10,212 nucleotides of DNA, from contig JBCCDG010000150.1 of the NCBI GenBank assembly GCA_039030915.1, positions 1 to 10,212 on the forward strand, written 5' to 3'. The notes beneath the pieces are model-generated. The model ran no database searches. It worked only from the letters and a program-made list of their open reading frames with translations, and was not told where the DNA came from. A program made the translations under genes and the position numbers. Below, piece after piece: positions 6,030-10,212 of this stretch (its first letter is position 1; each line of letters starts with the position of its first letter). This DNA is from Thermohalobaculum sp039030915. Its GTDB lineage: Bacteria; Pseudomonadota; Alphaproteobacteria; Rhodobacterales; Rhodobacteraceae.

Positions 6030-8405
6030 TCAAAGCGCGACACCGATGGGCTTGCCTGGGGTGAGGTTGTCGGCAGCCTCCACGATGGCGTCCGCGTCGA
6101 GGCCGAAATGGCGATAGAGATCGGCGATGGTGCCGGTCTGGCCGAAATGCTCGACGCCGAGCGGCATCTGCCGATGCCCCGCCACCGCCCCCAGCCAGGC
6201 GAGCGTGGCGGGATGGCCGTCCGTCACGCTCACGATGAGGCAATGGGGCGGGAGCTGACCGAGCAGACGCTCGGCATGCGCTGCGGCGCCGCGGTTTCCC
6301 CGGGCACGGGCGCGGCGCGCCGCGGTCCAGCCGGCGTTGAGACGGTCGGCGGAGGTAACGGCGAGGAGGCCGATATCGCGGCGATAACCGGCGAGCCGGC
6401 CGGCCGCTTCGATGGCTTCGGGCGCAACGCAGCCCTGATAGGCGATAACGATTTCGGCGTTCGGGCCGGGCGGGCGGAGCCAATAGGCGCCGTCGATGAC
6501 GCTGCGCGCGAAATCCGGATCCTGGCGCCGCGCCGGCTGCTCGACGGGGCGGGTGGAGAGCCGGAGATAGACCGAGCCGCCCGTCTCGTCGCGGAGCCAG
6601 GTCCGCTCGTCGGGGTCGCCTTCTCCGTCGCGCTGCATGTAGTCGAAGGCCCAGTCCATGATGATGCCGAGCTCGTCCAGGAAGGCGGGCTCGAAGCTCG
6701 CCAGCCCGTCCTGCGCCATGCCGATGAGCTGGCTGCCGATCGACTGATGCGCGCCGCCTTCGGGGGCCAGCGTCACACCGGAAGGGGTGCCGGCCACGAG
6801 GAAACGCGCGTCCTGATAGCAGGCGTAGTTGAGCGCATCGAGCCCGCGGGCCACGAACGGATCGTAGAGCGTGCCCACGGGGAGCAGCCGCTCGCCGAAG
6901 AGCGAATGGCTGAGGCCCGCGGCGCCGAGCAGCAGGAAGAGGTTCATCTCCGCGATACCGAGCTCGATATGCTGGCCGGTGGCATCGAAGGCCCATTTCT
7001 GCATGGAGGGCACCTTCTCGGCCTTGAAGGTGTCCGCCCGGTCGGTCCGTGAGAAGAGGCCGCGGCGGTTGACCCATGGGCCGAGATTGGTGCTGACCGT
7101 CACGTCCGGCGACATGGTGACGATGCGCTCGGCAAGCGGGCTGTCGCCCTTGGCCAGTGCCTCCATCACCTTGCCGAACCCCGCCTGCGTAGAGAGCGTC
7201 GCGTCCTCCGGGATCACGGGCCCGGGCGTGGGGATACGGGGCGCGGAAAAACGGCGGGGGCCCTCGGCAAAGAAGGGGACTTCGGCAAGGAAACTGCGGA
7301 GCGCGTCGGCATCCTCGATACCCGCCAGAGGCTCCCACTCCTCACCGGTCGCGACGCCCATGGTCTTGCGGAAGACCTCCATCTGCTTCGGCGTCATGAG
7401 GCCGGCATGGTTGTCCTTGTGCCCCGCCAGCGGTGTGCCCCAGCCCTTGATGGTATATGCGAGGAACACGGTCGGCCGGTCGTCATCCGCGCTTTGGAAG
7501 GCGCGGGCGAGGGTGGCGAGGCAGTGCCCGCCGAGGCCGGTCATGAGGCGCGCGATATCCTCGTCCGAGCGGCGATCGAGGAGCGCGGTGAAATCCCCCT
7601 GATCGCCAAGCTCATTCTCGAGGCGCTTTCGCCACGCCGCTCCGCCCTGGAAGGTCAGCGCCGAGTAGAGGTCGTTGGGACAGTTGGCGATCCATTCGCG
7701 GAGCGCCTCGCCCCCTGGCTCGGCGAAGGCCTCCTCCTGCTCGGCGCCGTATTTGAGGCGGAGAACGCGCCAGCCGAAAGCTTCGAAGATCGCCTCGATG
7801 CGCTGCCAGAGGCCCTCGTGGACCACGCCGTCGAGCGACTGCCGGTTGTAGTCGATGATCCACCAGCAGTTGCGCAGATCGTGCTTCCAGCCTTCCTGCA
7901 GCGCCTCGTAGATGTTGCCCTCGTCGAGCTCCGCATCGCCGATGAGGGCGACCATGCGCCCCTCAGGCCGCTCCTGCCCCCAACCGTGGCCGCGGATATA
8001 GTCCTGCACCAGCGAGGCGAAGATGGGCATCGCAGCGCCCAGCCCGACGGAGCCGGTGGAAAAGTCAACGTCATCGATGTCCTTGGTGCGGCTCGGATAG
8101 GACTGAGCACCGCCATAGCCCCGGAACGCCTCCAGCTTCGCCCGGGTCTGCTGACCCATCAGGTACTGCGCGGCGTGAAAGACGGGACTGGCATGGGGTT
8201 TGACCGCCACCCGGTCCTGCGGGCGGAGCGCCTTGAAGTAGAGCGCCGTCATCAGGCTGACCATGGAGGCGGACGATGCCTGATGCCCGCCGACCTTCAC
8301 GTCGCCCTCACCCTTCTCGCGCAGGTGGTTGGCGTTGTGAATGGTCCAGCAAGCGAGCCAGAGAAGCCGCTGCTCGATGGTCTTGAGATGGTCGAGCGCC
8401 TTCAT
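6030..8405 (-). CDS. Homodimeric-type 2-oxoacid dehydrogenase E1 / transketolase-like enzyme (AceE/MdeB-like), 791 aa
   Basis: This is a thiamine-diphosphate enzyme with the single-chain architecture of AceE, which decarboxylates pyruvate and transfers the acetyl unit to lipoyl-E2. The HASP motif at 71-74 matches the AceE HISPG region. The cofactor/metal motif is GDAELDE at 156-162 (GDGEMDE in E. coli AceE), completed by N187 in DYNRQ. The inner-loop histidine is probably H333 (KDNHAG), and the glutamate that activates the cofactor is E486 in ELGIAEMN. The C-terminal domain has VEHFGQTGTIADLY (751-764). The chain starts where AceE reaches about residue 80-90, so the N-terminal E2-docking region is absent. 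Shorter AceE relatives such as Pseudomonas MdeB act on 2-oxobutyrate, so the substrate may not be pyruvate. AGGGAGGA, 7 bases upstream, fixes the start. No E2 or E3 gene is visible. Confidence 0.85.
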   Translation of the reverse strand: MKALDHLKTIEQRLLWLACWTIHNANHLREKGEGDVKVGGHQASSASMVSLMTALYFKALRPQDRVAVKPHASPVFHAAQYLMGQQTRAKLEAFRGYGGAQSYPSRTKDIDDVDFSTGSVGLGAAMPIFASLVQDYIRGHGWGQERPEGRMVALIGDAELDEGNIYEALQEGWKHDLRNCWWIIDYNRQSLDGVVHEGLWQRIEAIFEAFGWRVLRLKYGAEQEEAFAEPGGEALREWIANCPNDLYSALTFQGGAAWRKRLENELGDQGDFTALLDRRSDEDIARLMTGLGGHCLATLARAFQSADDDRPTVFLAYTIKGWGTPLAGHKDNHAGLMTPKQMEVFRKTMGVATGEEWEPLAGIEDADALRSFLAEVPFFAEGPRRFSAPRIPTPGPVIPEDATLSTQAGFGKVMEALAKGDSPLAERIVTMSPDVTVSTNLGPWVNRRGLFSRTDRADTFKAEKVPSMQKWAFDATGQHIELGIAEMNLFLLLGAAGLSHSLFGERLLPVGTLYDPFVARGLDALNYACYQDARFLVAGTPSGVTLAPEGGAHQSIGSQLIGMAQDGLASFEPAFLDELGIIMDWAFDYMQRDGEGDPDERTWLRDETGGSVYLRLSTRPVEQPARRQDPDFARSVIDGAYWLRPPGPNAEIVIAYQGCVAPEAIEAAGRLAGYRRDIGLLAVTSADRLNAGWTAARRARARGNRGAAAHAERLLGQLPPHCLIVSVTDGHPATLAWLGAVAGHRQMPLGVEHFGQTGTIADLYRHFGLDADAIVEAADNLTPGKPIGVAL

Positions 8406-8436
8406 GGCCGTCTCCTCCCTGTCCTCTGCGCGCGGA

Positions 8437-8455
8437 GCCTAGCGAGGGCGTAGGC
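8437..8455. promoter_or_regulatory. Dyad GCCTA-N9-TAGGC upstream of the E1 gene
   Basis: The perfect 5-bp arms (8437-8441 and 8451-8455) lie 31-50 bases before the E1 start codon, where an operator would be expected. Short arms make coincidence quite possible. Confidence 0.25.
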
Positions 8456-8467
8456 AGCGCGCCATAC

Positions 8468-8488
8468 GGCAGAGAGATGCCTCTCGCC
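8468..8488 (-). terminator. Possible hairpin between the polyphenol oxidase C-terminal gene and the E1 gene
   Basis: GGC-A-GAGAG (8468-8476) pairs with CTCTC-GCC (8481-8488) around ATGC, with one bulged A, giving eight pairs. It sits 28 bases after the stop codon of the 170-aa gene on the minus strand, in the 111-base gap before the E1 gene. No U-run follows. If functional it would separate the oxidase unit from the E1 gene. Confidence 0.3.
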
Positions 8489-8516
8489 CCCTCCGCCCGG
8501 CCAGCGGTCGCGATGC

Positions 8517-9029
8517 TCAGCGATAGGTGCGGAGGGAGACCTTCAGCCGGTCCGCCACGCCGGGCATCAGGCCGCGGTCAGCCTTAAGCGGCGTCTCGGC
8601 GATCGGGACGAGGGTGAGGCTTTTCAGCTTGCCGTCCTTGCCCTTGAGGAGCTTCCTGAGCGGCTCGGTGACGGTCAGCATGCGGGTATGGGGCGTCAGC
8701 GGGTGGCGCCGGCCGGTCAGGGGATCGGGACTGGCGATGCTCTCGGCCAGCCGTTCGTCGCAATGACCCGCCGCACCGAAGCAGCCGCCATGGCCGAAGA
8801 CGCGGAAGCGTCCCGCATAGCCCTGCTTGGCCGTGCGCTTCGACTTCGCGGTGGCCCGCTTGTTGTTCATGAAGACGCGGATCTCATACGAGCCCATCAT
8901 ATGGGGCACGTTCTCGAAGATGAGATCGGCGCGGTCGAACGCCGCGCTTTCGCCCTCGCCCTGCTCATACGTGAGCGGCAGGTGGACGATGGGCCCCTCC
9001 TCGGCATTCTCCGTGGGTTTTCTCGCCAT
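8517..9029 (-). CDS. Detached polyphenol oxidase C-terminal domain-like protein, 170 aa
   Basis: This protein follows the tyrosinase by 16 bases in the same direction. Its central part reads like the beta-rich C-terminal domain of larger polyphenol oxidases: ADLIFENVPHMMGSYEIRVF (34-53), then YAGRFRVFGHGGCFG (71-85), then GHCDE (88-92) and RRHPLTPHTRMLTVTEPL further on. In fused oxidases this domain packs over the copper site. His80, Cys83, His89 and Cys90 form a compact cluster that could bind or hand over copper. The likely role is therefore a shield or copper-loading partner (caddie) for the neighbouring tyrosinase, in the cytoplasm since no signal peptide is visible. AGGAGG at 9034-9039 gives it its own ribosome binding site. 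The resemblance is from memory of family patterns and was not searched; an independent copper-binding role is the alternative. Confidence 0.65.
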   Translation of the reverse strand: MARKPTENAEEGPIVHLPLTYEQGEGESAAFDRADLIFENVPHMMGSYEIRVFMNNKRATAKSKRTAKQGYAGRFRVFGHGGCFGAAGHCDERLAESIASPDPLTGRRHPLTPHTRMLTVTEPLRKLLKGKDGKLKSLTLVPIAETPLKADRGLMPGVADRLKVSLRTYR

Positions 9030-9045
9030 CGCTCCTCCTCCCCGC

Positions 9046-9906
9046 TCAGGCGACCAGCTCGACCGCGTAGTCGTAGCCGAGGGTTTCGATATCGAGGGTC
9101 TGGCGCACGGTCATCGGAAAGGGCGCCAGCACCCGGTCGAGAAGCGCGGGCGGCGGATCGGCGCCGAGCGCGCTCAGCTGCCAGATATACCACAGCCGGT
9201 CGATCATGCAGTGATGCGACCAGAAGATCGGGTCGTAGGCCGAGGTCGGCACCGAACTCATGCTGCCGCCGACCCAGACATGCACGTCGTCATGCACTTG
9301 CTCGAGGCTCGTGGTGAAGGTCGTGAAGGTGTTCTGCTGGAGCACGATGTCGGAAACCGTGCCGGGCTGCGGCAACTCATCGGCATCGTCCGGGTCGCGC
9401 AGCGTACGCGGAGGGTCGTCGGCGGTGATCGCGCCGGGGATCTGTGCGCGCACGGCCTGGAGGAGCGCGCTGCTCCAGACGCCGGTGAAGAGCGGGGAAA
9501 CACCGGTGCCGATCGCACTGCCCGCCAGCGGGTTCGGCACGCCGCCGACGACATCGGCCGCGTAGCTCTCCGGGATCCCGTCCGCGTGGCTTTGCGCGGC
9601 ACTCCAGTCCCACCATGGCAAGCCGACCTCGGCGAAGCCTGGCTCCTCCGGCGGGCGCTCGACGAAGCCGGGGGCCAGGCGCGACTGAAGCGCGAGCTCG
9701 AAATAGTAGAGATAAGCGCGGTGCCAGGGCAGGAAGAGCTGCGTGCCGTGCTCGCACCAGAAGGGCAGCGCGAGGCCATGGAGGGCGGCGAAGAAGTCGA
9801 AGCCCCGGTCGTCCGGCAAGCCCTGGAGACGCGCCATCGCCGCGCGCAGAAGCTCGATGTTCTGGCGCTGACGCTCCAGGCCGCGGATGCTCTGGCGGAT
9901 GGCCAT
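9046..9906 (-). CDS. Tyrosinase / polyphenol oxidase, di-copper catalytic domain, 286 aa
   Basis: This is a type-3 copper oxidase that oxidises phenols or catechols to quinones with O2. The CuA histidines are H43 (ALHGL), H53 (CEHG) and H62 (PWHRAY). The CuB histidines are H205 and H209 (VHDDVHVWVGG) and H232 (DPIFWSHHCMIDRLW). Cys51 lies two residues before H53, the C-x-H spacing that forms the Cys-His thioether in fungal tyrosinases. The residue after H205 is Asp, where many monophenolase-active enzymes have Asn, so catechol oxidase activity is as likely as true tyrosinase activity. The chain ends right after GYDY (277-280), the Y-x-Y motif that closes the catalytic domain in longer oxidases. 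The start at 9906 has GAGGTGA 4 bases upstream; an in-frame ATG at 9960 lacks such a site. No signal peptide is visible. Confidence 0.92.
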   Translation of the reverse strand: MAIRQSIRGLERQRQNIELLRAAMARLQGLPDDRGFDFFAALHGLALPFWCEHGTQLFLPWHRAYLYYFELALQSRLAPGFVERPPEEPGFAEVGLPWWDWSAAQSHADGIPESYAADVVGGVPNPLAGSAIGTGVSPLFTGVWSSALLQAVRAQIPGAITADDPPRTLRDPDDADELPQPGTVSDIVLQQNTFTTFTTSLEQVHDDVHVWVGGSMSSVPTSAYDPIFWSHHCMIDRLWYIWQLSALGADPPPALLDRVLAPFPMTVRQTLDIETLGYDYAVELVA

Positions 9907-9935
9907 CCCGTCACCTCGCGAATGTTCACATGCAA

Positions 9936-9977
9936 TGACCTTCAGGGGAGGGTCACGCAAGGTCAGCGGGCTGTCAA
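9936..9977 (-). promoter_or_regulatory. Probable tyrosinase promoter with GGTCA half-site array
   Basis: On the minus strand TTGACA (9977-9972) is a perfect -35 hexamer; the -10 at the usual distance (GACCCT) is poor, as often at activated promoters. Just downstream of it are three copies of the pentamer GGTCA/TGACC: AAGGTCA at 9959-9965, GGTCA at 9951-9955 and the inverted TGACCTT at 9936-9942. The two direct copies are 10 bases apart. The outer two form a perfect 7-bp inverted repeat with centres 23 bases apart. This layout suits a transcription factor binding on one DNA face over the promoter. The factor is unknown. Confidence 0.45.
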
Positions 9978-9979
9978 GG

Positions 9980-9992
9980 CGCGGCTGCCGCG
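9980..9992 (-). terminator. Short palindrome after the CaiB/BaiF gene
   Basis: CGCGGC-T-GCCGCG is a perfect 13-base odd palindrome starting 9 bases after the CaiB/BaiF stop codon and just upstream of the tyrosinase -35 box. No U-run follows it; terminator function is doubtful. Confidence 0.2.
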
Positions 9993-10001
9993 GCCGTACG
10001 G

Positions 10002-10212
10002 TCAGGTATCGCGGCCCAGCACGTCCTCGATGCTCGGCAGCGGGTCGCCCAAGGCGATCTCGGCGACGGGCGCGACACAGGCGTCGAGCGGGTCGAAGAG
10101 GGCCGTCCAGTGGGCCTGGGAGCGGGCGGCGAAACGGCTCTCGAGCCCGGCGCGAGCTTCGGCCCAGCGGGCGCGGTCGGCCATGAGGGCGGGGAGCTCG
10201 GACCAGCCCAGC
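10002..10212 (-). CDS. CaiB/BaiF family CoA-transferase or alpha-methylacyl-CoA racemase, C-terminal end only
   Basis: The gene enters from the right edge; the last 69 residues are visible, ending at the TGA read at 10004-10002. The segment with ESRFAARSQAHWTALFDPLD followed by ACVAPVAEI matches the fatty-acyl-CoA racemase / CaiB-BaiF pattern (roughly RT-R-EW---F---DACVAPV), near the C-terminus of these enzymes. Family members move CoA between acids or epimerise 2-methylacyl-CoA in the cytoplasm. In typical racemases a further 30-60 residues with an HPHN-R motif and a Pro-rich stretch follow the CVAPV motif. Here only about 18 residues follow before the stop, so the protein is either a short-tailed member or C-terminally truncated. 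No alternative frame downstream restores an HPHN motif. Its relation to the tyrosinase, 95 bases downstream, is unclear. Confidence 0.75.
   Translation of the reverse strand, partial: LGWSELPALMADRARWAEARAGLESRFAARSQAHWTALFDPLDACVAPVAEIALGDPLPSIEDVLGRDT

Noticed and set aside
6108..7052. 314-codon plus-strand frame (and neighbours to 8453) opposite the E1 gene
   Set aside because: The minus strand encodes a clear thiamine-diphosphate enzyme; the opposing frames are compositional shadows.
9907..9960. Upstream ATG extending the tyrosinase by 18 residues
   Set aside because: The extension overlaps the half-site array and lies within the likely promoter; the strong GAGGTGA favours the ATG at 9906.
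1..10212. CRISPR array, tRNA, rRNA or insertion sequence
   Set aside because: No regularly spaced direct repeats, cloverleaf-like segments, transposase motifs or paired terminal repeats with target duplications were seen.

Overview
This is a GC-rich window dense with Proteobacteria-type genes. The gene families suggest an alphaproteobacterium, plausibly Rhodobacterales or a relative: a TAXI-type TRAP transporter, a fused SoxYZ-like carrier, a short AceE-like E1, a CaiB/BaiF protein and a tyrosinase. This placement is inferred from gene content and codon bias; no rRNA or other marker gene is present. The high GC content produces many long shadow ORFs, including one of 714 codons antisense to the permease; these are left out.

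Left half, plus strand: the 3' end of an enoyl-CoA hydratase (2-337), a stand-alone GAF-domain protein (438-935), a secreted fused SoxY-SoxZ-like carrier (1193-2035), and a two-gene TRAP transporter made of a TAXI-family periplasmic receptor (2161-3342) and a fused 4TM/12TM permease (3366-5360). The receptor and permease are 23 bases apart and surely co-transcribed. A G/C palindrome of the dispersed-repeat type lies inside the first codons of the permease and is translated. Short hairpins lie between soxYZ-like and the receptor gene. A 10-bp direct repeat with a 22-bp period precedes soxYZ-like.

Right half, minus strand, read right to left: the C-terminal end of a CaiB/BaiF family CoA-transferase or racemase (running off the window at 10212), a di-copper tyrosinase/polyphenol oxidase (9906-9046), a 170-residue protein that looks like the detached C-terminal domain of a polyphenol oxidase (9029-8517), a 791-residue thiamine-diphosphate E1 enzyme of the AceE/MdeB-like type (8405-6030), and a small predicted membrane protein of unknown function (5675-5394). 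The plus and minus blocks converge near 5360-5394.

The most interesting points are: (1) a polyphenol oxidase split at its domain boundary into two adjacent genes, the second with a His/Cys cluster; (2) a compact array of GGTCA half-sites next to a consensus -35 box in front of the tyrosinase; (3) an AceE-like E1 that lacks the N-terminal region used to dock on E2 and has no E2 or E3 gene in view; (4) a palindromic repeat translated at the start of the TRAP permease; and (5) a SoxYZ-like carrier with neither Sox genes nor a quinoprotein dehydrogenase in view. No CRISPR array, insertion sequence, tRNA or rRNA was seen.
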